Shown: positions 49,946 to 59,191, counted from the first letter of the stretch. The stretch is 64,000 nt of DNA from an uncultured Roseburia sp. (GCA_900548205.1 URJS01000004.1:5463-69462); one strand, 5' to 3'. The notes: a model not told the origin generated them from the sequence alone. A program made the numbers and translations.

Positions 49946-51340
49946 GTGAAGAAAAAGAACAGAAGGATACTTTTTGCGCTGGGACTGATTTGCGCGGCGC
50001 TTTTTTTTACAGCATGTACAAATGAGCAGAGCAGCTTTGCGACCGGACAATATTATCATCCCACGCAGGGGACGGAGGCCGTGACGGAGCCTTTGGAGGA
50101 AACGACGGAGCAGGCACAGGAGGCGCAGGAGACGGTAAGCGGCGATCTGTTTTTGATCACAAAAAACGATATGCAGGAGGAATGCATCATTCTGGAGCAG
50201 CTTGCTTCGGGAAAGCAGTATATGTACTACTATTCTGTGACGACGCAGTTTTTGGATAAATACGGAAACCGTGCCGCAGTCTCTGAATTTACGCCGGGGC
50301 GTGTGATGACAGTCGGAAAAAAGGATATTGACGGACGTCTGATGCAGGCGCAGCTTTCAGATGCAGTCTGGGAATATCCGGACGTTACGCGCTATGCGAT
50401 CGACGAGGAGCGCAGGGTGTTTACGATTGCGGATACCAACTATTCCTATGACGAGGGTCTGTTCATTTATTCGGATGGGCATACGCTGCGGATGTCGGAT
50501 CTGACCGGAAATGATACGCTTGACGTTGTAGGGATCGGAAAAAAGATCTTATCTGTCTCGGTAGCGACGGGGCACGGAGCGCTGCAGCTAGAGAATACCT
50601 CGCTTTTTGACGGAAGCTTCATACAGGTTGGGAATAAGATATTTTCAGAGATCACACCGGAGATGAAGCTTGAGGTGCCGGAGGGCGTTTACACAGTCGC
50701 AGTCGCAAATAAAGGCTATGGCGGAAGTACCGAGGTTGAGATCAGGCGCGGGCAGACAACGGTGCTTGATCTGGAACAGCTAAAGGGAGAGGGACCAAAG
50801 AAAGGAAATATTTTGTTCGCGGTGGATGTGGCGGATGCAGTTCTTAAGATTGACGGGGAGACGGTCGATTACAGTAAGCCGGTGCCGGTTGAGTATGGCG
50901 TTCATACCTTAACGGTGACAGCTGATTCCTATGACCCGTATGTAAAGAAGCTGTTTGTAAATTCGCCGGAGGCAACGATCGTCATCGGACTTTCCTCAGA
51001 CGGCGAGGGGGTATCCGGTACGGATGCAACACAAAATAATGCGAACGGTGAGACAGCGCCTGATACAGAAAATGGCACGGCAGGCGGGAATGGGCAGGCG
51101 GGAAGTCTTGCCGGAGGTCTCGCGGGCAGCCATTCTTCGGGAACGGGCAGCAGTCCAAGTGATCAGAACGGGCAAAGCAGCCAAAACAGCCAAAGCAGCC
51201 AAAGCGGGCAGGGCGCAGTAAGCGATGCGGAATTAGACGCTATTGTAAATAGTATTCTTGGCGAGGAGAGCAACAGCTCAAAGACGGATTACCTTTCGAC
51301 ACTGACAGAGCTCCTCTCTGCATTAACAGAGGCAAAGTAG
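49946..51340 (+). CDS. PEGA-domain lipoprotein with Ser/Gln/Asn-rich tail
   Basis: Exported 464-residue protein. The signal peptide ends FFTA-C25 (a lipobox-like site). The middle is beta-rich; PEGA-like repeats appear around 233-350 (EVPEGVYTVAVANKGY; VPVEYGVHTLTVTADSYDPY). From about 355 to 430 it is low complexity, rich in Gly, Ser, Gln and Asn with repeated S-Q units, before a helical end. PEGA domains often bind wall or surface glycans. GTG start behind AGAGGAAAGGA. Function unknown. Confidence 0.8.
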   Translation: MKKKNRRILFALGLICAALFFTACTNEQSSFATGQYYHPTQGTEAVTEPLEETTEQAQEAQETVSGDLFLITKNDMQEECIILEQLASGKQYMYYYSVTTQFLDKYGNRAAVSEFTPGRVMTVGKKDIDGRLMQAQLSDAVWEYPDVTRYAIDEERRVFTIADTNYSYDEGLFIYSDGHTLRMSDLTGNDTLDVVGIGKKILSVSVATGHGALQLENTSLFDGSFIQVGNKIFSEITPEMKLEVPEGVYTVAVANKGYGGSTEVEIRRGQTTVLDLEQLKGEGPKKGNILFAVDVADAVLKIDGETVDYSKPVPVEYGVHTLTVTADSYDPYVKKLFVNSPEATIVIGLSSDGEGVSGTDATQNNANGETAPDTENGTAGGNGQAGSLAGGLAGSHSSGTGSSPSDQNGQSSQNSQSSQSGQGAVSDAELDAIVNSILGEESNSSKTDYLSTLTELLSALTEAK

Positions 51341-51382
51341 ACCGCGTAATGTCTTAAAATGCTTTAAAAATGGGGATTTTCC

Positions 51383-51411
51383 TTGACAAACGTGATAAAA
51401 GCAAGTATAAA
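51383..51411 (+). promoter_or_regulatory. Promoter of the HU gene
   Basis: TTGACA (51383-51388) and TATAAA (51406-51411) with a 17-nt spacer. Confidence 0.85.
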
Positions 51412-51485
51412 TAGTAATAGATATTTTGAGAGTGCAAAATATCAGCTATTATTTATTATGCAAACCCAGAGGAGGAACTTTTATC

Positions 51486-51761
51486 ATGAACAAAGCAGAG
51501 TTGGTTGCGGCAATGGCTGAGAGAACAGAATTAAGCAAGAAGGACGCAGAGGCGGCATTGAAGGCTTTTACGGACGTCGTTGCAGAGGAGTTGAAGAAGG
51601 GTGAGAAGATTCAGTTAGTTGGATTCGGAACCTTTGAGGTATCTGAGAGAGCAGCCAGAACAGGAAGAAATCCGCAGACTGGTAAGGAGATGCCAATCCC
51701 GGCTTCCAAGTCTCCGAAGTTTAAGGCAGGAAAGGCTTTAAAGGATCTGGTAAACGCTTAG
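51486..51761 (+). CDS. hup: HU-family DNA-binding protein
   Basis: Nucleoid protein of 91 residues that bends DNA without sequence preference. MNKAELVAAMAERTELSKKDA and the arm region GFGTFEVSERAARTGRNPQTG are diagnostic. AGAGGAGG precedes ATG 51486. Head of the block leading to rqcP and sporulation genes, as in other clostridia. Confidence 0.98.
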   Translation: MNKAELVAAMAERTELSKKDAEAALKAFTDVVAEELKKGEKIQLVGFGTFEVSERAARTGRNPQTGKEMPIPASKSPKFKAGKALKDLVNA

Positions 51762-51919
51762 GCAATATTGAGCATAGAACAGGTGGGTTTCGTTTGTCGG
51801 AATCCACTTTTTGCAAATCACGGGTGACGTGTTTGAAGCGGCATCCGCTGCCGGCACAAAGGCAGGGGGGAGAGGAACGCATCGGCTGCTTGGCGGAGGG
51901 CTTAGGAAAGGAAATGCAG

Positions 51920-52162
51920 ATGAGACTTGATAAATTTTTAAAGGTATCGCGCCTGATCAAGCGCCGTACGGTCGCAAACGAGGCGTGTGACGCGGGACGT
52001 GTGTCTGTCAATGGTAAGCCGGCAAAGGCGTCTGCGACTGTTAAGGTTGGAGATGTCATTGAGATCGGTTTTGGGACAAAAACAGTCAAGGTGCGCGTGC
52101 TGGCGCTTTTGGATACGACAAAGAAAGAAGAAGCGAAGGATTTATTTGAATATCTGGCATAA
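51920..52162 (+). CDS. rqcP: S4-domain ribosome-quality-control protein RqcP (YabO)
   Basis: Binds obstructed 50S subunits and assists RqcH-driven alanine tailing. 80 residues: an S4 domain from MRLDKFLKVSRLIKRRTVAN through DAGRVSVNGKPAK, then an acidic tail. ATG 51920 follows GAAAGGAA; the longer frame from 51794 has no family sequence. Same neighbourhood as yabO in Bacillus. Confidence 0.92.
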   Translation: MRLDKFLKVSRLIKRRTVANEACDAGRVSVNGKPAKASATVKVGDVIEIGFGTKTVKVRVLALLDTTKKEEAKDLFEYLA

Positions 52163-52166
52163 AAGG

Positions 52167-52207
52167 AAATACCTCCCATATATTATAGTGAGCGGAGGTA
52201 TTTTTTT
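52167..52207 (+). terminator. Terminator-like hairpin whose 3' arm is the yabP ribosome site
   Basis: AAATACCTCC (52167-52176) pairs with GGAGGTATTT (52194-52203), followed by T to 52207. GGAGGT is also the only ribosome site for yabP, whose ATG is at 52208. Confidence 0.85.
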
Positions 52208-52498
52208 ATGGAAGAAAGAGGAAGCGGTGCGGCAAAATCGCATAAGGTATTGATTTCCAACAGAAAGAGCGGAGCATTCAGCGGAGTTGTGGATGTGCTG
52301 TCCTTTGATGTGGGGGAGATTCTGTTAGAGACAGAGCTTGGAATGCTTTTGATCAAGGGTCATGATCTTCATGTAAATCGTCTGAGTCTGGAAAAAGGGG
52401 AGATAGATATTGAAGGACGCATAGATTCCCTTACATATTCTGAGGTAAAGAGCGTCGGCAAGCATGCGGAATCTTTGCTGGGAAGGCTGTTTAAGTAG
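52208..52498 (+). CDS. yabP: Sporulation protein YabP
   Basis: Required for spore development in Bacillus. 96 residues with the YabP/YqfC pattern: HKVLISNRKSGAFSGVVDV, then LETELGMLLIKGHDLHVNRLSLEKG. The start follows the hairpin-embedded GGAGGT. It ends adjacent to the yabQ ATG. Confidence 0.95.
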   Translation: MEERGSGAAKSHKVLISNRKSGAFSGVVDVLSFDVGEILLETELGMLLIKGHDLHVNRLSLEKGEIDIEGRIDSLTYSEVKSVGKHAESLLGRLFK

Positions 52499-52951
52499 AT
52501 GGCGGTAAGTGAAACGATCGGGCATGAAGCGCTGCTGTTTGGAATTTCGATTCTGGTCGGCGCCGGGTTATTTCTTTTTTACGATAGTCTGCGTATTTTT
52601 CGCAGAATCCTGCCGCATGGGAATTTTGCGATCGGCGTTGAAGATTTTTTCTACTGGCTGGTGTGCACGGGCACGGTTTTTGCCATGCTTTACCAGGAAA
52701 ACGACGGCAGGGTGCGCGGGTTTGCGCTGCTTGGTCTTGGAATCGGTATGCTGCTTTATTACCTGCTGCTGAGCCGTTATATTATTTCCATTCATGTGCT
52801 GGTGCTGAAAAAGGCGCTGTGGTTTTTGCAGAAGGTATTTGGAAGATTGTTCGGACCCGGACTGCGTGCAGGGAAAAAAGGCGGACAATTTTTGAAAAAG
52901 GAATTGAAAAAGCTGTTAAGAGCGGTTAGAATAGGTTTATGTAAACGATGA
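52499..52951 (+). CDS. yabQ: Spore cortex biosynthesis protein YabQ
   Basis: Multi-pass membrane protein needed for the spore cortex. Helices at about 10-28, 44-66 and 75-95; the ending is strongly basic (KKGGQFLKKELKKLL). 150 residues. The ATG is directly after the yabP stop, so translation is coupled. Confidence 0.93.
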   Translation: MAVSETIGHEALLFGISILVGAGLFLFYDSLRIFRRILPHGNFAIGVEDFFYWLVCTGTVFAMLYQENDGRVRGFALLGLGIGMLLYYLLLSRYIISIHVLVLKKALWFLQKVFGRLFGPGLRAGKKGGQFLKKELKKLLRAVRIGLCKR

Positions 52952-52970
52952 GCGGAATGAGGAAACAGAT

Positions 52971-53270
52971 ATGGCGGCAGGAAAGAGGACAAGAAAAGAT
53001 AGCAACCGGACAGGGAAAATGTGGATCAGCTTGATTTTGGCGGCGTTTGTTGTCGTCATGTCTGTTCAGATCGTGCGGATTTACCGGAAGGATCAGGAAT
53101 ATGCGAGGCAGCAGACAAAGCTTGAGCAGCAGCTTGAGGAGGAGCTTGCAAGGCAGAAGGAGCTTGAGGAATATGAGACTTATACGCAGTCCAATGAGTA
53201 TATTGAGGATGTTGCTAAGAGCAAGCTTGGACTGACTTATGAGAATGAGATTATCTTCAAGGAAGAATAG
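52971..53270 (+). CDS. divIC: Septum formation initiator DivIC (FtsB-like)
   Basis: Bitopic division protein of 99 residues: basic cytoplasmic start, one helix (about 18-36), then a coiled coil (RQQTKLEQQLEEELARQKEL) and a short C-terminal part ending SKLGLTYENEIIF. It works with FtsL and DivIB at the septum. Followed by a terminator. Confidence 0.93.
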   Translation: MAAGKRTRKDSNRTGKMWISLILAAFVVVMSVQIVRIYRKDQEYARQQTKLEQQLEEELARQKELEEYETYTQSNEYIEDVAKSKLGLTYENEIIFKEE

Positions 53271-53271
53271 A

Positions 53272-53302
53272 GGGGGAATCCGGTCGGGGATTCCTCCCTT
53301 TT
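53272..53302 (+). terminator. Terminator after divIC
   Basis: GGGGGAATCC pairs with GGATTCCTCCC around GGTCG, then TTTT. It isolates spoIIE from the upstream unit. Confidence 0.88.
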
Positions 53303-53381
53303 CACTTTATAGGGGAAATGAATTTCTTAAAAAGCATCAGCATCTTCAAACTCCCTGAAATAGACAAGCGAATAGAAATTT

Positions 53382-53446
53382 TGGCGAAAAGTTTTCTAAA
53401 ATCGTTCCATCCTTTGACAAAGATTTTTGTGGACAAAACCTATAAT
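53382..53446 (+). promoter_or_regulatory. Spo0A-type promoter of spoIIE with 21-bp spacer
   Basis: TTGACA (53414-53419) and TATAAT (53441-53446) are perfect hexamers separated by 21 nt. TGGCGAA at 53382-53388 matches the 0A box TGNCGAA, and the inverted TTTGACA over the -35 matches 6 of 7. Bacillus spoIIE and spoIIG promoters are known for 21-22 bp spacing and Spo0A activation. Confidence 0.85.
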
Positions 53447-53497
53447 CTAAGGCGTTCGCCGCGAGGCGGAACGCTAGAAGGAAGGAAAGAAGGAGCG

Positions 53498-55339
53498 ATG
53501 AAAAAAACAGGACTCAGACAAATGATACTCTGCATGGCGGGAGGCGCTATGTGCAGTTTAAATGTGATGGGATGTTACCCTTTGGTGCCGGCGTACTTTG
53601 CGGCTCTCTATCTGGAGCAGGTGAGCGCGCCGATGCTTCTGGGGATGATGTACATAGGAATTTTTCTGTTTATGCCGCTGACTGCGGGTGTGAAATATGC
53701 GATGGTGCTTTTGGTGGTGTTGGGAGCGATCCGCCTGATCGAATGGGCAAATGACGGGTGTCCCGCATTTATGGCGGCGTTTTTGTCTGCCGCCGCAACG
53801 GTCATTATTTCTTTTGCAGGAGGACTGTTAGAATGGAAAAACCAGCCGGAAATGGCGGCGGTCATACTGGAGGGCGTTTTTATTTGCGGCGCAGTCATTC
53901 TGCTTGGGCGTGCGATGCATCTTGTGCTGAACTGGCGTTTTGAGCCGCGGGAGACAGAAAAGAAGGAGCGCGGCAACGAGGAGCGGCTGCGCGGTTATGC
54001 AGAGTCGTTTCAGGGCTTATCGCAGGTTTTTTATACGATGAGCAATCGGAAGGAGGCGTATGACGCAGGGGAGCTTGGACAGATCCAAAATGAGCTGACC
54101 GGAAAAATCTGCGCGAATTGTGATTCGTGCGCGCTGTGCTGGGAGAGAGATTCCGCTCCGCTTTATACAGTGCTCTCCGGCATGATCACGAATATCTGGA
54201 ACGGCGGGATCAGGGAGGATGAGGCGGCGGAGCAGTTAAAGCCATATTGCGTGAAAAGCAGGGATATGGTGGAGGAAGCCGTGCGTGTGTTTGAGCGTGT
54301 GCATTTAAACCGTGCGTGGTACAACCGCCTGTTGGAAAACCGTCAGGTGATCGCGGAGCAGCTTGACGCAATGGCATATATTATGCAGGACTGCGCCAAA
54401 GAGGAGCGCGTGCTGGATGCGCAGGAAAAATATGCGCTTGCAGAAATCCGCTATCGGGCAAAGGAGCAGGGAATCGTCGTGGAGGAGCTTCATCTGATCG
54501 AGGGCGTCAATGGGCGAAGAAAGCTGGAGCTTACTGTAAGGAGCCGCAGAGGCGGCTGCATCGGGGTAAAGACGCTTCTTGCGGCGAGCGGCAATGTGCT
54601 CGGCTGCAGACTTCGGGCGTCCTCCGATGCAAAGACTTTTATCTCGAAGGAGCCGGCATCCTTCACCTTTTATGAGGATACGCATTTTCGGAGTGTGCAG
54701 GGAATCGCACGGCAGAAAAAGGACGGCGCGCAAATTTCGGGAGACAATTTTTCGTTTTTGGAATTGGAGAGCGGTGCGACGGTGCTTGGGCTTTCGGACG
54801 GAATGGGTTCCGGCAGCACGGCATGCAAGGAGAGTGAGCTGGTGCTTGATCTGGTAGAACGATTTCTGGAGGCAGGATTTTCGGTGGAAACGGCAATCCG
54901 TATGATGAATTCGGCGATGGTGATGAAGGGAGAGAATGATCTCTATTCTACGGTCGATCTGTGCCGTCTGGATCTTTACAGCGGAATGGCAGATTTTTAT
55001 AAGATCGGAGCAGCGACAACCTTTATCAAAAGGGGCGATTGCGTGGAGTGCATCACATCGGCGAATCTGCCGGTGGGCGCAAGGACACAGATTGAAATTG
55101 CAGAGAGCCAAAGACAACTGCAAAACGGCGATTTTGTTGTCATGATGACCGATGGTGTGCTAGAATATCTGCATGTGCCAAAGCCGGAGGAGACGATGCA
55201 GGAAATTATTGAAAGCATTCAGACCAATAATCCGGGGATTCTTGCAAAGAAAATCATGGAGCGGGTGATGCTGTTTACGGGCGGCAGGGTTTCGGATGAT
55301 ATGACGGTGCTTGCCTCCTGTATCTGGGAGAAGGCATAG
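53498..55339 (+). CDS. spoIIE: Stage II sporulation protein E (PP2C-type phosphatase)
   Basis: Dephosphorylates SpoIIAA to activate sigma-F in the forespore. About six membrane helices in residues 1-155, a middle part with a Cys cluster (CANCDSCALCW, near 205), and a C-terminal PP2C/SpoIIE domain (about 400-610) with GLSDGMGSGSTA and MTDGVLEYL and DDMTVLASCI metal motifs. 613 residues against about 827 in Bacillus; fewer helices. ATG 53498 follows AAGGAGCG; the frame before it has no family sequence. Confidence 0.95.
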   Translation: MKKTGLRQMILCMAGGAMCSLNVMGCYPLVPAYFAALYLEQVSAPMLLGMMYIGIFLFMPLTAGVKYAMVLLVVLGAIRLIEWANDGCPAFMAAFLSAAATVIISFAGGLLEWKNQPEMAAVILEGVFICGAVILLGRAMHLVLNWRFEPRETEKKERGNEERLRGYAESFQGLSQVFYTMSNRKEAYDAGELGQIQNELTGKICANCDSCALCWERDSAPLYTVLSGMITNIWNGGIREDEAAEQLKPYCVKSRDMVEEAVRVFERVHLNRAWYNRLLENRQVIAEQLDAMAYIMQDCAKEERVLDAQEKYALAEIRYRAKEQGIVVEELHLIEGVNGRRKLELTVRSRRGGCIGVKTLLAASGNVLGCRLRASSDAKTFISKEPASFTFYEDTHFRSVQGIARQKKDGAQISGDNFSFLELESGATVLGLSDGMGSGSTACKESELVLDLVERFLEAGFSVETAIRMMNSAMVMKGENDLYSTVDLCRLDLYSGMADFYKIGAATTFIKRGDCVECITSANLPVGARTQIEIAESQRQLQNGDFVVMMTDGVLEYLHVPKPEETMQEIIESIQTNNPGILAKKIMERVMLFTGGRVSDDMTVLASCIWEKA

Positions 55340-55379
55340 GAGGAGCAAGAACATCGCAGAGGCAGAGACGGAGTATACG

Positions 55380-56891
55380 ATGAAAGAGAAGATATTTGCG
55401 TGGATCGAAGAACAGAAGCTGATACGGCAGGGAGATGTTGTGCTGGCGGGTGTATCCGGCGGGGCAGATTCCGTGTGTCTGCTACTGCTTTTGCTGGAAT
55501 ACCAGAAAAGATGTGACTTTTCACTGGAGGCAGTGCATATCGAGCATGGAATCCGTGGGAAGGCGAGCAGGGAGGACGCAAAATTTACGGAGGAATTCTG
55601 CAGAGAGCATGGCGTTGTCTGCAAAACCTATGCGGTCGATGTGCCGGCGTATGCGAGGGAGCGTCGTATGGGGCTTGAGGAGGCGGCGCGCAGACTGCGG
55701 TATGAATGCTTTGCGCTTGCCGCGGGAGAGCATACGGGAACAGACAAAAAGCTTGCGCTTGCGCACCATGCGGATGATAATGCAGAGACACTGCTTCTTT
55801 GGCTTGCGCGCGGCAGCGGTGTACGGGGGCTTGGCGGTATCCGTGCAAGCAGAGAGGCAGAGGGAGATCTGACGCTGATCCGTCCGCTGCTTTGTGTGAC
55901 GCGGGGGGAGATTGAGCAGTATCTGGCTAAGCAGCATACAGAATTTCGGGTTGACGAGACAAATGCGGATACCGCATACAGCAGAAATTGCATCCGTCAT
56001 GAGATATTGCCGCAGCTTGCGAAGGTCAACAGGAAGGCTTCTGTGCATCTGGCGCAGGCAGCCATGCAGCTTGCCGGACTTTCGGATTATTTGGAGAAGG
56101 AAGCAGCGCGCGTCGAAAGAGAGACCTGCATATGGGGGGAAAGCGGCTGTGTGATCGGCTGCGCGCTGTTTGAAGATTATCCTGACGTTTTGCGTCAGAC
56201 TGTTTTGCATCGCGCGATCGAGAAGGCAGCCGGCAGCAGCAGAAACATTGGAAGCGTGCATGTGAAGGCAGTCGAGAACCTGTGGGGACTGCAGATGGGG
56301 CGGCGGGCGTCGCTGCCGTATGGGCTTTTTGCGGAGCGGGTCTATGAGGGAGTCGTTCTTTCTCGTGAAAAAGCAAAGAGGCAGGAAGCGGCCGTGTTTC
56401 ACATTGGATGCAGGAGCCTGGAGGAGCTCGCTGAAGGGGAATGGTATGTTTTAGAGCTCTCAGACGGCAGTCTGCGGATGCGTATCCGTCATTTTCAGGC
56501 GGAAATAGAGAAAATTCATAAAAAAACGTATACGAAACTACTTGATTATGATAAGATAAAAAACAGTATGCAATTTCGGAAGCGTGCAGCCGGCGATTAT
56601 CTGACGATTGACGAGGAGGGGCATAAAAAAAAGCTCAAGGAATATTTTATCGATCAGAAGCTTGCGCGCAGCAGGCGTGACGGGATTTGGCTTTTGACAG
56701 AGGGAGCGCATGTCCTTTGGGTGGTCGGAGGGCGTATAAGCGCAGACTGCAGGATCGGTCCGAATACGACAAGGATTTTAGAAGTACAGATAAGCGGAGG
56801 AAGCTATTGTGAAGATCAGGAATATTCAGGTATATCTGACAGAGGAGCAGATTGGAAAAAGAATCAGGGAGCTGGGAGCTATGATCAGTGA
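55380..56891 (+). CDS. tilS: tRNA(Ile)-lysidine synthase
   Basis: Converts C34 of tRNA-Ile(CAU) to lysidine. The PP-loop is VSGGADS (25-31), with VHIEHGIRGKAS and LAHHADDNAETLLLWL as further signatures, and a C-terminal domain rich in basic residues. 503 residues. The last 28 codons overlap hpt by 83 nt, so the family C-terminus has been extended. GGAG lies 8 nt before ATG 55380. Confidence 0.94.
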   Translation: MKEKIFAWIEEQKLIRQGDVVLAGVSGGADSVCLLLLLLEYQKRCDFSLEAVHIEHGIRGKASREDAKFTEEFCREHGVVCKTYAVDVPAYARERRMGLEEAARRLRYECFALAAGEHTGTDKKLALAHHADDNAETLLLWLARGSGVRGLGGIRASREAEGDLTLIRPLLCVTRGEIEQYLAKQHTEFRVDETNADTAYSRNCIRHEILPQLAKVNRKASVHLAQAAMQLAGLSDYLEKEAARVERETCIWGESGCVIGCALFEDYPDVLRQTVLHRAIEKAAGSSRNIGSVHVKAVENLWGLQMGRRASLPYGLFAERVYEGVVLSREKAKRQEAAVFHIGCRSLEELAEGEWYVLELSDGSLRMRIRHFQAEIEKIHKKTYTKLLDYDKIKNSMQFRKRAAGDYLTIDEEGHKKKLKEYFIDQKLARSRRDGIWLLTEGAHVLWVVGGRISADCRIGPNTTRILEVQISGGSYCEDQEYSGISDRGADWKKNQGAGSYDQ

Positions 56892-57339
56892 GACGTACGG
56901 GGAGGAGCCGGTATGTCTGATTTGTATCTTGAAGGGATCGGTGTTTTTTACCTGTGAACTGGCAAAGCGCATTACCTCTCCGGTAGAGCTTGAATTTATG
57001 TCGGTTTCCAGCTATGGAGCAGGTACAACGTCGAGCGGCGTGGTGCGTATCGTACAGGATCTTGGAACGAGCATTGAGGGGAAAAACGTTGTAGTCATTG
57101 AGGATATCATTGATTCGGGAAGAACCTTAAGCTATTTATTGGAAAATTTGAAAACAAGAAATCCAAAGAGCTTAAGACTGTGCACGCTGCTGGATAAGCC
57201 GGAGCGCAGAGTGGTAGACGTGGCGGTGGATTATGTGGGGTTTGAGATACCGGATGAGTTTGTCGTCGGCTATGGACTTGATTATGATCAAAGGTATCGG
57301 AATCTGCCGTATATTGGATTTGTTGAGATAGAGGAATAA
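56809..57339 (+). CDS. hpt: Hypoxanthine phosphoribosyltransferase
   Basis: Salvages hypoxanthine or guanine with PRPP. The PRPP loop is VVVIEDIIDSGRTL near residue 102, and LICILKGSVFF and DYVGFEIPDEFVVGYGLDY are diagnostic. 176 residues. GTG 56809 follows GCGGAGGAAG, inside the end of tilS. The tilS-hpt-ftsH order is common in Firmicutes. Confidence 0.97.
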   Translation: MKIRNIQVYLTEEQIGKRIRELGAMISETYGEEPVCLICILKGSVFFTCELAKRITSPVELEFMSVSSYGAGTTSSGVVRIVQDLGTSIEGKNVVVIEDIIDSGRTLSYLLENLKTRNPKSLRLCTLLDKPERRVVDVAVDYVGFEIPDEFVVGYGLDYDQRYRNLPYIGFVEIEE

Positions 57340-57355
57340 ATAAAGGAGAAACAAA

Positions 57356-59191
57356 TTGAATACAAAAAAGAATAGTTACAAAGGATTTGGCATTTATCTG
57401 CTGCTGATACTGGCGGTTGTAGGTATCTGGTACTGGATGGATGGGAACACCACGGTCAATGATTATACGCGTGCGGCGTTTGAGAAGGCGCTGGAGGACG
57501 GTGATGTCGCCGGGGTTACGATCGTTCCCAACCGCGGTGAGGTGCCGACCGGAAATATTTATATTACCTTTAAGGATGGTTCCGCAAATCAGCTGGCAGT
57601 CAATGACGTGCGTGAGCTTGAGGCCTATTTGCGCCAGCAGAAATTCACAAGCTATACCGTGGAAAACCCTCCGACGGAGAGCTGGCTTGTGTCGATGCTT
57701 CCGTATCTGATCATGTTTGCAACTGTTTTTATCTTTTTTATCATCATGAGCAATCAGACAGTTTCCAATTCCGGAGGAGGCGGAAGCGCGCGGATGATGA
57801 ATTTCGGAAAAAGCCGTGCAAAGCTTATGACGGATGATCCGGCGAAGCGCATCACCTTTGCAAAGGTGGCGGGATTGCGCGAGGAAAAGGAGGAGCTGGA
57901 GGAAATCGTTGATTTTCTGCGTGCACCGGGAAAATATACGAAGCTTGGCGCAAGGATTCCAAAGGGCGTGCTTTTGGTGGGACCTCCCGGAACAGGAAAG
58001 ACGCTGCTTGCAAAGGCGATTGCAGGCGAAGCGGGCGTTCCGTTCTTTAGCATTTCCGGTTCCGATTTCGTGGAGATGTTTGTCGGTGTCGGCGCGTCCC
58101 GCGTGAGGGATTTATTTGAGGAGGCGAAGAAGAACGCGCCTTGTATTGTTTTTATCGACGAGATTGATGCGGTGGCGAGACGGCGCGGCACCGGAATGGG
58201 CGGCGGTCATGATGAGCGCGAGCAGACCTTAAACCAGATGCTTGTCGAGATGGACGGCTTTGGCGTCAACGAGGGAATTATCGTGATGGCGGCGACAAAC
58301 CGTGTGGATATTTTAGACCCTGCGATCATGCGTCCGGGACGTTTTGACCGTAAGGTGCATGTCGGACGCCCCGACGTAGGCGGAAGGGAAGAAATTCTTG
58401 CGGTTCACGCAAAAAATAAGCCGCTGGGCGATGACGTCGATCTAAAGCAGATTGCGCAGACAACGGCAGGATTTACCGGAGCGGATCTGGAGAACCTGCT
58501 CAATGAGGCGGCAATCGTTGCGGCAAAGGATGACCGCGCATTCATCGTGCAGGAGGATATTAAAAAGTCGTTTGTCAAGGTTGGAATCGGAGCAGAGAAA
58601 AAGAGCCGCATTATCTCGGACAAGGAAAAGCGCATTACTGCGTTCCACGAGGCGGGGCACGCAATCCTATTCCATGTGCTGCCGGATGTAGGTCCAGTGT
58701 ATTCGGTATCTATTATTCCGACAGGCGCAGGAGCCGCCGGTTATACGATGCCGCTGCCGGAGCGTGACGATATGTTTCATACGAGAGGGAAGATGATACA
58801 GGATATTATCGTTTCACTCGGCGGACGCGTAGCGGAGGAGCTGGTGTTTGACGATATTACGACCGGAGCGTCGCAGGATATTAAGCAGGCGACGAGACTT
58901 GCTAAGGCAATGGTGACGAAGTACGGTATGTCAGACAATATTGGATTGATCTGTTATGACAATGATGATGATGAGGTATTTATCGGCAGAGACCTGGCAC
59001 ACACAAGAGGCTACGGCGAGAATGTGGCGACGGAGATCGATAAGGAGATCAAGCGTATTATCGATGAATGCTACGAAAAGGCAAGGGAGCTGATCACCAT
59101 GCATCGTAAGGTACTGGATGCATGTGCGGAGCTTTTGCTGGAGAAGGAAAAGATCGGGCAAAAGGAGTTTGAAGCTTTGTTTGAGGGCTAA
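57356..59191 (+). CDS. ftsH: ATP-dependent zinc metalloprotease FtsH
   Basis: Membrane AAA protease for quality control. Two N-terminal helices (about 9-27 and 116-135) flank a small outer domain. Walker A is GPPGTGKT near 207, Walker B is IVFIDEID near 264, then the SRH and the zinc site HEAGH near 427. 611 residues. TTG start 57356 with AAAGGAGAAA before it, 16 nt after hpt. Confidence 0.97.
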   Translation: MNTKKNSYKGFGIYLLLILAVVGIWYWMDGNTTVNDYTRAAFEKALEDGDVAGVTIVPNRGEVPTGNIYITFKDGSANQLAVNDVRELEAYLRQQKFTSYTVENPPTESWLVSMLPYLIMFATVFIFFIIMSNQTVSNSGGGGSARMMNFGKSRAKLMTDDPAKRITFAKVAGLREEKEELEEIVDFLRAPGKYTKLGARIPKGVLLVGPPGTGKTLLAKAIAGEAGVPFFSISGSDFVEMFVGVGASRVRDLFEEAKKNAPCIVFIDEIDAVARRRGTGMGGGHDEREQTLNQMLVEMDGFGVNEGIIVMAATNRVDILDPAIMRPGRFDRKVHVGRPDVGGREEILAVHAKNKPLGDDVDLKQIAQTTAGFTGADLENLLNEAAIVAAKDDRAFIVQEDIKKSFVKVGIGAEKKSRIISDKEKRITAFHEAGHAILFHVLPDVGPVYSVSIIPTGAGAAGYTMPLPERDDMFHTRGKMIQDIIVSLGGRVAEELVFDDITTGASQDIKQATRLAKAMVTKYGMSDNIGLICYDNDDDEVFIGRDLAHTRGYGENVATEIDKEIKRIIDECYEKARELITMHRKVLDACAELLLEKEKIGQKEFEALFEG

